A stretch of DNA of 43,513 nucleotides from Selaginella moellendorffii. Lineage: Eukaryota > Streptophyta > Lycopodiopsida > Selaginellales > Selaginellaceae. Where the stretch lies: the NCBI RefSeq assembly GCF_000143415.4, contig NW_003314299.1:426242-469754 (forward strand). Direction: 5' to 3'. Positions 18,769 through 30,664 of the stretch are shown in pieces (the stretch's first letter is position 1; each line of letters starts with the position of its first letter). Position numbers and translations under genes: made by a program. The notes beneath the pieces are model-generated. The model was given only the letters and a program-made list of their open reading frames with translations, did not search any database and was not told the origin of the DNA.

Positions 18769-18954
18769 TGAGCCCCCACCGCTACAGCCTCCGCCACCAC
18801 CACAGCCTCCTCCACCGTGGCCTCCACCATGACCACCACCAGAGCCTCCACTGTGGCCTCCACCATGGTGGCCACCGCTAAACATTGCTCCCGCGAAATC
18901 GGAGCGTCTTCTTGGCTTTCGCCTTTTTGGAGATGCAAAGAAACTGAAACACAT
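18769..18954 (-). pseudogene. Gly/Cys/His-rich small gene, 3'-truncated (U2, left member)
   Basis: Starts MCFSFFASPKRRKPRRR and keeps the GGH/GGC tail, but about 60 bp are deleted at 18768/18769. The deletion removes its last dozen or so codons and stop, and its frame runs on into antisense PPR1 to 18649. A product with an unrelated tail is possible; otherwise a pseudogene. Confidence 0.6.
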
Positions 18955-19321
18955 TTTGGATTGATTGCTTGCATGCAAGGGGGCATAATCTTCTGCTTAT
19001 ACACAGGCTAGAAGGCAATTTGAGACTTTGACCCAGAGGAAGCCACGAAGAAAGCAATGATAGCGCGTGGACCTGGAGAAGTTTATGCAATGAGTGCCAC
19101 GTCGTGACACTTCATCAGAGTGTTCAAGAAACGCAAGACGTGCATTTGTCTATCCAACCTTTGAGGAATACGTGCATAAAATCTCGTCAAATTGTGCATG
19201 AAGGAAGTTGCTTTGCTTGCTTCATATGGTCAGGTCTTGTGGCCAATCAGATGTTCTCCTGCCTAGTATATAAGCGCAAGCCTCCTCGCATCAATCATAC
19301 CTTTATCTTGCGCAATCCAAG
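18955..19321. promoter_or_regulatory. Bidirectional promoter region (U2)
   Basis: 367 bp, same layout as U1: CCAAT and TATATAA (about 19267-19273) for the plus gene, TATAAG near 18996 for the minus gene, and the GTGCCAC-gtc-GTGACAC near-palindrome. Confidence 0.55.
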
Positions 19322-19549
19322 ATGTGTTTCGGTTTCTCTCAAGCCTCTAACAGGCGAAAGCAGAGGCGAAGGCGCCCGTCTGCAGCAACGGGCGCCTTCA
19401 TGGGGGCTGCCGGCAGTGGTGGCGGAGCTTGTGCTGGCACTGGCGGCGGAGGAGGCTGTGGTGGCGGTGGTGGTGGTGGTGGCTGCGGAGGAGGCGGTGG
19501 TGGTGGTGGCTGCGGAGGAGGCGGTGGTGGAGGCGGTGGAGGCTGCTAA
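19322..19549 (+). CDS. Small Gly/Cys-rich protein (U2, right member)
   Basis: 75 aa, the longest copy. MCFGFSQASNRRK, basic RRKQRRRR, linker, then three blocks of eight or more Gly each closed by Cys, ending in Cys-stop. The extra length relative to U1 (62 aa) comes from added Gly-Cys blocks, typical of replication slippage in a GGN repeat, yet the frame and terminal Cys are kept. Promoter elements are intact. Function unknown. Confidence 0.6.
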   Translation: MCFGFSQASNRRKQRRRRPSAATGAFMGAAGSGGGACAGTGGGGGCGGGGGGGGCGGGGGGGGCGGGGGGGGGGC

Positions 19550-19867
19550 ATACTCTGTATGAGAAATAGCCATGCATATGAATGTTTGTAAATATACATA
19601 TTCCTGGGTTTTCCAATTGAACTTGTTTGTTTTTCTTACAGCCAAGGATTGAGCTGGCCACGATCTTAGCACTGTTTTGGAACTAGTAAGTAGAATCTCG
19701 TAGCATCTATTCAGTAATTCTATGTACTTCAGGTACTATAGTGATTCAAGTAAAATCCAAAAAAAAGGGAAACATCCACTTACAATACAACGTTTTGAGC
19801 GCTCTTCTGTTGTCTTCTCTCAAGTAAAAGCTTTGATTCTTCTAGCTCTCTCTCGCCTCCTGTTTTC

Positions 19868-21343
19868 TTACAATTCGCGTCGGGTTCTCCTTTGGCGGGC
19901 GCCCTCGCCTTCCTTCTCAATCTCGTTGCCAGCCGCCTTGTCCTTGGAATCGTCCGGGCTGGAGATGTCTTCCCTCTTGGACTTCTCTACAGTCACCTGC
20001 GCAAGACAAACAACCATGACAGTCCAAAACTCGCGCAGCGTATTGCTAATTGTACCTTCGTCTTCTTGGGGGGCGATTTCTTGCCACCAAATAGAATCTT
20101 AAACAGCGTGGCCACCACGACGAGCGGGATCAAAGCTATGGCGCTCAAAGAAATGGTTGGGAACTTCTCGGCCTTCTCCAGAAGATCCTGTCACAAACGA
20201 AAAGAAAATTAGAATACGAGACAAAGTCCATGCTCGTGTGTTTTACTTACAAGAATCTTTTCCTTCTGTGACGCCAAAGCCGGGATGTCGGCAACCTTGC
20301 GCAGGTACTCAAACATCTTTGCCTGAAAAGATTCGAGGTCGTCACACACACACACACAAAGAAAAAAAAAAGACAGACAAAAGAAAACAAAGGAAAAGTA
20401 CCTGGATGCCGTCAGGACTAGGAGTCGCTTCTTCAATTTTTTGCTTCTCCTTCTCAGCCTCTTACTTGGGCTTCCATTTCGTCTCCCTGTACTCTGCTGC
20501 CACAGCCTCGTCGGTCGCCACCAGGATGTTGTCAAAAAGAATGCCGTCCTGCATCGTCCAGATCTCGATCCCTATCGCCGAGATCGGCTCTAGATCCGGC
20601 CTGTCCAACTCGAAGTACTCCGGGTTTGGTATTTGCTTCGGAGCCCAGATCCCCTTGTAAGCCGGGTTGTCGATCATCGAAGGATACCACTTCCCCTTGT
20701 AGTCCGGGTTCCTCTTCATGGGCCTCTTCCATTCTCCACACCCAGACGCTTCCTCACACTTTGGGTTGCTGATCTTCGGGGGCTCCCACTCGCCATCCTC
20801 CTCGTCGTCCCAGTCCGCGGGTTTGCTAGCTTCCGGATCGTCAACCTCGTCCGGCTCGTTGTCCAGCCAGTCATCGGGCTTGACCGCCTCCGCGTCCTCG
20901 ATCTCCAGTGGAGCGTCCGGCTCGTTGTCCAGCCAGTCATCGGGCTTGGTCGCTTCCGGATCGGGGATCTTCGCCGGCTCGTCCCAGTCCTCGGGCTTCT
21001 TGTCGTCGGGATTGGGGATGGTCTTGGGCGGGATCACGGCCGGCTGGAAGTCGCTCGAGAGGAGGTCGACGCTCTTCTCCTCCTTGCCGTCGACGAGGAT
21101 CTTGAGCGTGTTGTTCGGGTAGATCACTGCTGTGTAGACGTGAGAGAGCTTGTCAGCCACTGGCGATGGCGGGTACTTGAGGTGATGCTCGATGTGCTTG
21201 TCGGATTTAGGGCCTTTGTGCTTGTAGATGAAGTGCACCTTGTTGGTGGTGCCACATCTGTCCAGCCCAAACATGATTGAGTAGGGGGATTCGTTGCTGA
21301 AATTGACGGGCGTCCATTGCAGGAGAAAGAACTTAAGATACAC
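19868..21343 (-). pseudogene. Calnexin, 5'-truncated with premature stop (U2)
   Basis: Same exon layout as U1. The large 5' exon is open from 21343 ([19 protein letters not shown]) through the P-domain to KWKPK-stop at 20462, where other copies read on into the rest of the exon. One P-domain block ([11 protein letters not shown]) occurs twice relative to the other units, an in-frame repeat. A 9-bp deletion upstream (QEAGW lost to QW) is shared with U3 and U4, and a 9-bp in-frame loss lies in the tail. The intron near 20343-20358 holds a (CA)n tract. No signal peptide exon is present. Confidence 0.88.
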
Positions 21344-21829
21344 TCTCCCTTTTGGGATTATAGAGATGGGTTTAAACCTTAGTTAAACACAGAATCACAT
21401 AAGTATGGAGTTAAATTATGCTTTAAGTTAGTCAACCGTGTTTAACTTATTATACATTTGGAATTCATCAAAAACTCAAAAGCTCAAGGGTGGTTAAGTG
21501 GTGAAGAACTTTAAGAGAAGATTAAATTTTGTATTTTCACACTAGATTATAACATTGGTATTGAAGCCTAATTTAATTCTCATGGCTAACAAATATAAAA
21601 CAAGAACCAAAGTTGGTAAACCTTAAGAGAAGTACCATTGGTGACTGGATAGCCTAAATATGATTGTAGATGATCATTCCTAAAGGATTGTTAAGCACCA
21701 AATTAATGTAATAGAATAGAAAAAAGGTTTATAAACAAAACCCCCCTTTGTAAAAAAAATGCATGCTCTAGGATTTTACTTTAGTCCCAAAAATTAGTCT
21801 TTAAAACAATCACAAAAACTTGTATATTT
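21344..21829. other. AT-rich spacer, no gene seen
   Basis: Repeated in U3 (30665-31211) and U4 (41781-42300). No conserved frame. It may include the promoter or upstream intron of the PPR2 fragment, but I see no clear signal. Confidence 0.6.
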
Positions 21830-22556
21830 GACAAAATGCCATGTTAAAGTTTAATATTGTGGAGTTCACTATTGTATGGATACACAGGATCAAGAGATAT
21901 GGACTTTGACACGACGATTTTTCGATAAAATGCCATACCAACATCTAGTTTCTTGGAACACCATGCTTGATGCTTATGCCCAAAACGGGTATATGGTAGA
22001 AGCAAGGGTCATGTTCAATGCAATGGTGGAGAAGGACGTAATTTCTTGGACTAGAATGCTTGCTGCCTATGGTCTTAGTGGCCAGAGTTCACTTGCAAGA
22101 AAAACTTTTGCCCAGATGCCAGGGAAGAATGAAGTTTCTTGGGATGCAATGCTCAGTGCATGTACCCAAGCAGGGGATTCGGTTTCTGTGTTTGAGTTGT
22201 TTCACACTATGTAGATGGCCGGCATTTACAACCAAGTTGGATTTGTCTCCGCTCTCAATGCTCATGGCCAAGTTCGCAGTGTTGCTTTGTTTCGATGGCT
22301 TTTGACTGTGGCATTCAGCCATGTCACCAGCATTACTCCTGCATAATCGATGGCTTGGCAAGAGCTGGTTACATTGACAATGCAAGAGAACTCATCGGAA
22401 ACATGCCATTTGTTCCCACTTCTTTGAATTGGCTGTGCCTTTTAGCTGCATGTCGGAGCCTCGAGTGTGGAACCTGCATATCAAAATGGGTGTCTGGACT
22501 TGCGAGCAGCAGAGCTATGTATCCTCTCCTGGCAAATGTATGGGCTTGGCATTGTT
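21830..22556 (+). pseudogene. PPR2 3' fragment (U2)
   Basis: Motifs as in U4 (QHLVSWNTMLDAYAQNGY, DVISWTRMLAAYGLSGQ, CHQHYSCIIDGLARAGY). A CAG-to-TAG change gives a stop at 22213, and a 16-bp deletion at about 22282 removes part of the VKCARSC segment. Disrupted. Confidence 0.82.
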
Positions 22557-23214
22557 AGAATCTAAAGAACAAAAACTGCTGCCTAGATTATGTTGTCAAA
22601 TTGCTCGAGAATTTAAGACTAGAAGTACCAATTGCGTTTCATGCTTGATAAATTCAAATATTGACAAAATGGGAAAAAAACAAATCATTTGTCTATATAA
22701 CACCCAACATTCCCAGGATCTGAGCGTGGACCTCCTGGACCAAATCACCAGAGGCTCTGAGAGATCGCGAGCAACTTCAATCAGACAGATACCTTGCAAT
22801 ACCTAGCGATTGAGGTGTGTGGAAAGTGCACCAGGCGAAAATTGTGTTTGATGATCCGCCTGAGGGAATGTGTTTGATTCCATGTGAATGTTCTCAAAAC
22901 TCTTCATGGATAACTAGAAAACGATCAATGTTTGATGCCTGACGACGATACTTGCTGCCATGATAGGTACTAACAAAGCAAATATTCCTTTGCGCCACGA
23001 TGCTCACACGAAGCTCTTCGGAGCGATGGAGATGGAACGCGATGCCCTTGTCATGGCAGCGTGGGGCTGCCTCCGACTCGATCCATCGCCTTGGACTCCT
23101 CCAAATCGTGCGGTGCTTCGGTATCCGACCTGCACCAAACGACGATTAAGTCAATGCAAGTGCTACGTCCATATCACCCATGTTTTGTATTACAGATTGG
23201 GCTTCACAGGAATC
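22557..23214. other. PPR2-to-Lnt intergenic region
   Basis: 3' flank between two convergent genes, conserved among units. I cannot support a gene here. Confidence 0.5.
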
Positions 23215-24812
23215 TTAGACAAGCACGTTTGATTCCTCTGACAACAGCACGCAATGTAGCTCCGACCTCTCAAACTCCTTGAAGGATCGGTCACCAGTGA
23301 TGTAGAACACAAAGGCAGAGCATGGAGACGTATACCGCAGCGAGTGCTGCCACTAGCCAAGCGAAAAGAAAGCCGTAGCCTGGGTAAAGCGTCCAGGCCT
23401 TCCCGAGTACTGGGAGCGCCATGGCGAAGACCGAGTCGGAGATACCTTCCCTGCCAAAGAAACAGAAGAACATTAGAGAGCTTTGATTGATCAAAACTGT
23501 CACATCTGTAATCGAATGTCTGGAGATATGGATCTACAACCGCTGAAACGCCTCCAACCAACTAAAGCCATTCTCCACGACACGGAAAGCATCGGCCTCT
23601 TTCGCCCGGGGACCGCTTGCTCCCAAGTCGCGGTTGATATCAATCCTAAAAGCATTCACCAGAAACTTAGAGAACACCATCATAACTGCGCTCTACCTCT
23701 TTTTCCCGGCCTGGCGCATCAGGTCTGGGAACTCGAAATCGTAACAAATAGCTCCTCCAATCCGGCCGAGCTCGGTCTTGATGACAGGAAGAATGGGATC
23801 CCCTGGAGTTCCATACCAATGGAACCAAGTGGGATTTCCTGTAGGTAAATCCAATGGAGCCATCGGGAAGAACGAGGTCGAAATAGTTCCCGACGCTCGC
23901 GTCCTTGTACTCGTAAGTGATGCCGACGTAGGCGCCGTGCTGGAAAGCGATCTGTCCGGCTTTGAATTGGAGAGAATCCCTCTCCTGTTTGAGGTGGAGT
24001 TTCACCGCAGCCTCGGACCAGAGCACCAACCGATCGCCGGCTCGGAGGCGCTGGTTCGTCCGGTTGAGCATCACATCCATGTCCTCGTAGACGAGGAGCT
24101 TGCCCAGGACGCAAGAGACCGGCACTGTTTTCTTCATCGTGAGGGCGATGTCCTTCTGGAAGAAATCGCCCGAGAAGACCGAGACCCTGGCGCTGCCGTA
24201 GAACAAGGTCGAGAGGGCAATGGCTCCAAACGCCAGGGAGTGGCCGCGATGCAGCTGCGTAGCACGCTTCTTGTCGGATTTGTCCATCTTGGGAAGAGAC
24301 TCGTCGAGAACGGTCCTGTCGTGGAGAATCGCCGAGAACCACGCCATGAGGAATGCGATCCCATCCATCCCCCACACGCCGGCGCTCATCACCAGGGGCA
24401 AGATTGTCACCTGCGACACGGCGGGATGGAGGAGGGCGCCGACGCCGCCGAATCGATTCCACAGGAACCACGCCGTGGTCCAGACCGACGCAAATACCAG
24501 CGGCTGGGACGTTCTTGCTCGATCAAAACGCTTCCTGTAGCCGATGCTTGCAAGAAATGGGAGGAGAAGAAACACCCACAGCGCCAGTGCCCAGATTATT
24601 CCCACAATTGGCACGCTGCTGGCGGTGGAGTTGTCCGGGCTCACCTTTCCCAGGAAGAATGCCAGGAGAGCAAGAATTGTGCGTAATCCCTGATTTGTGG
24701 AAGAAATGCAGGAGGAAAAATGGTTGGAGCCAAGAACAAATTGCAACAGATTGGAAACCAGAGAAGAAAGTGCATGCCACCAAGAGAATGGCCAGCATTT
24801 CACTTTCGTCAT
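23215..24812 (-). pseudogene. Lnt-like (apolipoprotein N-acyltransferase family) pseudogene (U2)
   Basis: Colinear with the intact U3 copy. The catalytic Glu region (LVLWSEAAVKL) and Lys region (YRKSHLVPL) are present. Relative to U3, small deletions shift frame near the start codon, and about 90 bp are missing from the N-terminal membrane region near 24660-24690. An 8-bp deletion at about 23817 puts the Cys loop out of frame, and exon 3 lacks about 48 bp near 23312. The Cys motif (AICYDFEF) is still readable in another frame. A clear recent pseudogene. Confidence 0.85.
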
Positions 24813-26263
24813 GTCTCTTGGTGCTTGTTTGAATGTAGGTGGTAATTTATATTTTTATTAAAATGAAAAGAATATATTATAAATATTCAGGTATATTTTA
24901 AAATATACCTTCATCTAGCAGTTTTAATTTTTTCACTCATAAAATTATCAGTGTTTAATACTATATCTTAAACATAGACAAAACCTCTAAAGTTAACTGA
25001 AATCTAGAGAAAAAAAAAATATATATATACTACTTGATGTAATACAAAACTCCTATCCTCTTGTCTATATCTACATCTTCTTTTCCCATTTGTTTCTTTT
25101 GCATTATAAAATATTAAAACCATGATATAATTATATTTGTTTAAGATGTTACTTAAAGGTCATTAGTGTTTAATACAGTCATAAAGATAACTTACTACTA
25201 CTTAAAGAAGCTTTTGGTTCTTTTGATTCTTGGGCTACAAATTTTTGGATTTTCACTTTGTTTCTACCAAGTGACAAAAGCTATTGAAAGTAATCTAAAA
25301 AAATATTATATTCAAACAAGTCTATAGTTTTTAGAACAATCTAACCATGCTAGTTGCATAAATTTTTTAACTTATTTGTACATTGTAAACAACTAAAGAG
25401 AACGAATTGCATATAGGTTCAAAAATAAAGGGAAAGAACTTATTACACCCTATTTTTCAATTAGTTAAGAGGGATATTTAGGGTTAAATATTTTTGGGTT
25501 TGAATAATAGTGGGCTAAATGAACTTTTAAGAAGTCTAAATTTTATTGGTTGGCTAAGGGAATTATATTATATATTTGATTAACATCTAATAAGAGAGTG
25601 AGGCTCTCAAAAAAGTCTTGAAGAGTTACTTGAGAGATAATTAAATATAAAAAGAAAATAGTTATAAGTAAAAGTGCACCACCTTTTTCCAATTTGTTAA
25701 AAGTCTTGGAATACTCTAGGCTTGAGAAACAATAAAGTATATATGGAAAAAGCCCATGAATAAAACACTCATTTTTTAATCAGTTAAAATTGGTTAAAGG
25801 TTTTAGGATTGCATTTAATTTTGGAAAGAATTGATCACCAAGATCTCCAAGAATGAGGGAAAGAAGCCAATTACAATAAAGAGGGTGTTAGAGTAAAAGA
25901 CACATCACCCTCTACCTCTAGTTGCTTTGTACCCCATTTCCCAATTTCAATATATCCCATGACCTACTTGTGTTAATGGTTTAAGGTAACTATGATATTT
26001 TAAGATATTCTACCATTTAGCAAATAGATTAATTTTGTATTTAAACACTTTTTAGTATATTCTAGATTATTCTACTTTTAATTCGGATTGATCAATTAGG
26101 TTAATAAATATTACTAAACAAAAATAAAACCATTATTAACAAACTACACATTGTTACAAACAAATTATTCTTCTCATAATGAATTTTTAATATTATCATT
26201 AAATATTATTTAATCTAAGTATGTTCTTACAACAATCTTGAGTTCAATGTTTTGGGTTAGATT
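24813..26263. other. AT-rich intergenic spacer, no gene seen
   Basis: 1.45 kb, very AT-rich, repeated in shorter form at 34383-35613. It separates the divergent Lnt-like gene and PPR1 of the next unit, so it must hold both promoters. No long frame, tRNA or transposon end is visible. Confidence 0.6.
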
Positions 26264-28036
26264 ATGAACAGAAACTCAAGCATTCATTTTATTCAATCCT
26301 GCAAAAGCCTTTATGAAGCAAGAGAGATTTACCTGAATCTTAAAAGGAATCATCCACTTGCTAATGATTCCTTCCTCAGCAACAAGCTCATTGAGATGTT
26401 TGGCAAATATGAAAGCCCGCAAGAGGCACGCCAAATCTTTGATACCATCAAACACAAAGACTCCTTTTCGTGGGCTTTCATGTTTCAAGCTTATGCCCAA
26501 AACTCCCATCTTAAACATGCAAGAGAGATCTTCGACAAAATGCCGCAAAAGGATGTCCTTGCATGGACATCCATGCTCTTGGCATATGCCCGGAGTGGGC
26601 ATATTCTCAATGCCCAAAAAACATTTGATGAGATGCCGCAACACAGCCTTCTCTCATGGAATGCATCTTGTCAGTCCACGCACACAGCTGGGATCTACAA
26701 TATGCCGAAAGGATTATCTCCGGGATGCCCGAGTATGATCTCGTGTCGTGGAATTCCATTCTTGCGCCCGGAACGGGCATGTAGAGGGAGCGAAACGTGT
26801 TTTCGATTCTATGGAGGCTCGTGACCTTGTATCATGGACGACAATCTTGGTTGCCTTGTCGCAGGGCGGAGATTTGCACGGAGCAAAACTTTTGTTTGAT
26901 GTAATGCCGCAGCACGATCTCGTCGCCTGGACCGCGATGCTTAGCGCGTACGCACTGAACGAGGATGTCGATTCGGCACAGAGGATTTTCCGCGAGTAGA
27001 TCTCGTTTCGTGCAACACCGTGATGCGATGCTGCCGTGATGCTAGACAATCAAAGCTTATATTTGACTCCATGTCGCAGAGAGCTCTCTCGTCGTGGACA
27101 ACAATGCTCGCTGTTCTTGCCAAGAACAGCCCCGGGGAGGAAACCAAGAGCTTTTTCTATCAAATGCCGGAGCTTGATCTTACTTCCTGTACGATAATGC
27201 TGCTCTCACAACCCTCAGACTTGGATCTTGTGAAGGCCACCTTTGATCAAATGCCGCAGCGAGACCTGTGCTCTTGGAACTCTGTTCTTTTGGCGTATGC
27301 CCAATCAGGGCATTGTGACTTTGCTTTAAGACTCTTTAACGAGATGCCCGAAATGGATATGGTTTCGTGGAACACAATGTTAAATGCGTTTGTTCTAACT
27401 AGCAAACTACGTGAAGCTGCTTTACTCTTTCATAGCATGCTAGAACGCAACGTTGTGACCTGGGATGCTTTGATATCTGCATTTCCCGAGAAGGCCATAT
27501 TGTATACGCAAGGAAACTTTTTGATACAGCCCCTGACAGAGACCTAATCTTGTGGAGGCTCCATGATAGCTTCATATGCACAAGTAAGCACCACTGCCAG
27601 CAAGGCCTTTCATCTCTTCAACGAAATGCAGGCCGTCGATTCCCCAAACACATCGTGCTTCGTATCCATCCTGGCCGCAAACAGCCACAAAGGCAGCTTC
27701 CAAGCGGGAAAGAGCTTCTTCGCTTCCATGGTTGTGGATCACGCCATTGAGCCCACAAGGCAGCACTACAGTTGCATGGTAGATCTCTTGAGCCGAGCCG
27801 GCCACCTTCACGACGCCAAAGATCTAATCTTAAGCATGCCGTTCGTTCCCAGTGCTCTCGACTGGACGTGTCTTCTCGGAGCATGCAAGAGCCACGAGGA
27901 TTATAACAATCTTAGACTGGGAGACGATGTAGTGAGATCTGTAATGGACGTAACCGACGCAACTCCCAAGACACCCTATGCTTTACTGGCAAACGTCTAC
28001 ACAAGCTCCCAAACACAAAATCCACACTATATGTAA
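26264..28036 (+). pseudogene. PPR1 (U3), multiply frameshifted
   Basis: Includes the N-terminal part (IHFIQSCKSLYEAREIYLNL, then MFGKYESPQEARQIFD) absent or broken in U1. Relative to U1 and U4: a 1-bp loss near 26666, a 7-bp loss near 26766, a 10-bp loss at about 26996 that creates a TAG, a 1-bp loss near 27485 and small changes near 27545-27557. The C-terminal section from 27563 is open again to the normal stop. Not functional as read. Confidence 0.85.
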
Positions 28037-28076
28037 AATCTAAGGACTTACTCTCTCCTGTACGCATGAAGTCATT

Positions 28077-28295
28077 TTAATCACCTCCGCCACCGCCACC
28101 TCCTCCGCCACAGCCCCCACCGCCACAGCCTCCGCCACCACCACAGCCTCCTCCACCGTGGCCTCCACCGTGGTCACCACCAGAGCCTCCACTGTGGCCT
28201 CCACCATGGTGGCCACCGTTAAACATTGCTCCCACGAAATCGGAGCGCCTTCTTGGCTTTCGCCTTTTTGGAGATGCAAAGAAACTGAAACACAT
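28077..28295 (-). CDS. Small Gly/Cys/His-rich protein (U3, left member)
   Basis: 72 aa: MCFSFFASPKRRKPRRR, then GHHGGGHSGGSGG and a tail of Gly blocks split by single Cys, ending GGGD. Six residues longer than U1 through an extra Gly block. The stop lies 40 bp from the PPR1 stop, a spacing kept in U1, U3 and U4, so the two transcripts probably overlap at their 3' ends. Confidence 0.58.
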   Translation of the reverse strand: MCFSFFASPKRRKPRRRSDFVGAMFNGGHHGGGHSGGSGGDHGGGHGGGGCGGGGGCGGGGCGGGGGGGGGD

Positions 28296-28651
28296 TTTGG
28301 ATTGATTGCTTGCAAGGGGGCATAATCTTCTGCTTGTATTCAAGGCTAGGACGCAATTTAAGACTTTGACCCAGAGGAATCCACGAAGAAAGCAATGATA
28401 GCGCGTGGACCTGGACAAGTTTATGCAATCAGTGCCACTTCGTGACACTTCATCAGAGTGTTCAAGAAACGCAAGACGTCTATCCAACCTTTGAGGAATA
28501 CGTGCATACGATCTCGTCAAATTGCGCGTGAAGGAAGTTGCTTTGCTTGCTCCATATGGTCAGGCCTTGTGGCCCATCAGATGTTCTCCTGCCTAGTATA
28601 TAAACGCAAGCCTCATCGCATTGATCATACCTCTATCTTGCGCAATCCAAG
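28296..28651. promoter_or_regulatory. Bidirectional promoter region (U3)
   Basis: 356 bp, same elements as U1. TATATAA (about 28598) is kept for the plus member although that gene carries a stop. Confidence 0.5.
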
Positions 28652-28843
28652 ATGTGTTTCGGTTTCTCTCAATCCTCTAACAGGCGAAAGTAGAGGCGAA
28701 GGCGCCCGTCTGTAGCAACGGGCGCCTTCGTGAGTGGTGGCGGAGCTTGTGCTGGCACTGGCGGCGGAGGCTGTGGTGGCGGTGGTGGCGGTGGTGGTGG
28801 TGGTGGCTGCGGAGGAGGAGGCGGCGGCGGCGGAGGCTGCTAA
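28652..28843 (+). pseudogene. Gly/Cys-rich small gene with single nonsense codon (U3, right member)
   Basis: In frame from MCFGFSQSSNRRK to the normal Cys-stop, except that codon 14 is TAG (28691-28693) where U2 and U4 have CAG. Apart from this single C-to-T change the 63-codon frame is intact. Confidence 0.75.
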
Positions 28844-29184
28844 ATACTCTGTATGAGAAATAGCCATGCATATGAATGTTTGTAAATATGCATATTCCAA
28901 AACTTGCTCAAATAATACGTACAGTTTGTTTGTATTGAACTTGTTTGTTTTTTTCCAGCCAAGGATTGAGCTGGCCACGATCTTAGCACTGTTTTGGAAC
29001 TAGTAAGTAGAATCTCGTAGAATCTATTCAGCAATTCTATGTACTTCAGGTACTATAGTGATTCAAGTAAAATCCAAAAAAAAGGGAAACATCCACTTAC
29101 AATACAACGTTTTGAGCTCTCTTCTCTTGTCTTCTCTCGAGCAAAAGCTTTGATTCTTCTAGCTCTCTCTCGCCTCCTGTTTTC

Positions 29185-30664
29185 TTACGATTCGCGTCGG
29201 GTTCTCCTTTGGCGGGCGCCCTCGCCTTCCTTCTCAATCTCGTTGCCAGCCGCGTCGTCCTCCGCCTTGTCCTTGGAATCGTCCGGGCAGGAGATGTCTT
29301 CCTTCTTGGGCTTCTCTACGGTCACCTGCGCAAGACAAACAACCATGAGAATCCAAAACTCGCGCAACGGTATTGCTAATTGTACCTTTGTCTTCTTGGG
29401 GGGCGATTTCTTGCCACCAAAAAGAATCTTAAACAGCGTGACCACCAACACGAGCGGATCAAAACTATGGCGCTCAAAGAAATGGTTGGGAACTTCTCGG
29501 CCTTCTCGAGAAGATCCTGTGTGTCACAAACGAAAAGAAAGTTAGAATACGAGACAAAGTCCATGCTCATGTGTTTTACTTACAAGAATCTTTTCCTTCT
29601 GTGGGGATGTCGGCAACCTTGCGCAGGTACTCAAACATCTTTGCCTGAAAAGATTCAAGGTCGTCACACACACACACAAGAAAAAAACAAAAGACAGACA
29701 AAAGAAGACAAAGGAAAAGTACCTGGATGCCGTCAGGACTCGGAGTCGCTTCTTCAATTTTTTGCTTCTCCTTCTCAGCCTTGTACTTGGGCTTCCATTT
29801 CGTCTCCCTGTACTCTGCTGCCACAGCCTCGTCGGTCGCCACCAGGATGTTGTCAAAAAGAATGCCGTCCTGCATCGTCCAGATCTCGATCCCTATCGCC
29901 GAGATCGGCTCTAGATCCGGCCTGTCCAACTCGAAGTACTCCGGGTTCGGTATTTGCTTCGGAGCCCAGATCCCCTTGTAAGCCAGGTTGTCGATCATCG
30001 GAGGATACCACTTCCCCTTGTAGTCCGGGTTCCTCTTCATGGGCCTCTTCCATTCTCCACACCCAGACGCTTCCTCACACTTTGGGTTGCTGATCTTCGG
30101 GGGCTCCCACTCGCCATCCTCCTCGTCGTCCCAGTCCGCGGGCTTGCTAGCTTCCGGATCGTCAACCTCGTCCGTGTCCAGCCAGTCATCGGGCTTGACC
30201 GCCTCCGCGTCCTCGATCTCCAGTGGAGCGTCCTCGTCCCAATCGTCGGGCTTGGTCGCTTCCGGATCGGGGATCTTCGCCCGCTCGTCCCAGTCCTGGG
30301 GCTTCTTGTCGTCGGGATCGGGGATGGTCTTGGGCGGGATCACGGCCGGCTCGAAGTCGCTCGAGAGGAGGTCGACGCTCTTCTCCTCCTTGCCGTCGAC
30401 GAGGATCTTGAGCGTGTTGTTCGGGTAGATCACTGCTGCTGTGTAGAGGTGAGAGAGCTTGTCAGCCACTGGCGATGGCGGGTACTTGAGGTGATGCTCG
30501 ATGTGCTTGTCGGATTTGGGGCCCTTGTGCTTGTAGATGAAGTGCACCTTGTTGATGGTGCTACATTTGTCCAGCCCAAACATGATTGAGTAGGGGGATT
30601 CGTTGCTAAAATTGCCGGGCGTCCATTGCAGGAGAAGGAACTTGAGATAGGCGATGCCACACTC
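29185..30664 (-). pseudogene. Calnexin, 5'-truncated with 11-bp deletion (U3)
   Basis: Exons by GT/AG: 29185-29325 (tail, TRRES end), 29386-29516 (membrane segment ISLSAIVLI), 29584-29644 (AKMFEYLRKVADIP), 29723-30664 (P-domain and lectin part, starting ECGIAYLKFLLLQ). The large exon is open. The 61-bp exon is 11 bp shorter than in U1, which shifts frame just before the membrane segment. The 78-bp intron at 29645-29722 has no in-frame stop, so unspliced RNA would read through it. The sequence begins abruptly at ECG, so the first part of the lectin domain and the signal peptide are absent. Confidence 0.9.

Larger units (their letters stand above)
18236..26263. repeat. Tandem segmental duplication unit U2
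   Basis: Second copy. It lacks the 5' half of PPR1, which is replaced by a PPR2 3' fragment joined near 18237. It then follows the common order: Gly/Cys pair, calnexin, spacer, PPR2 fragment, Lnt-like pseudogene, AT-rich spacer. The start codons of the plus-strand Gly/Cys genes at 19322 and 28652 are 9330 bp apart, giving the period. Confidence 0.9.

Noticed and set aside
24841-26263. Possible MITE or other small transposon in the AT-rich spacer
   Set aside because: No terminal inverted repeats or target duplications could be recognised by eye; differences between units look like scattered small indels.
29576-30583. Apparent 335-aa single-exon calnexin in U3
   Set aside because: The frame reads through a stop-free 78-bp intron ([12 protein letters not shown]...) and then an 11-bp deletion; it is not a genuine alternative protein.
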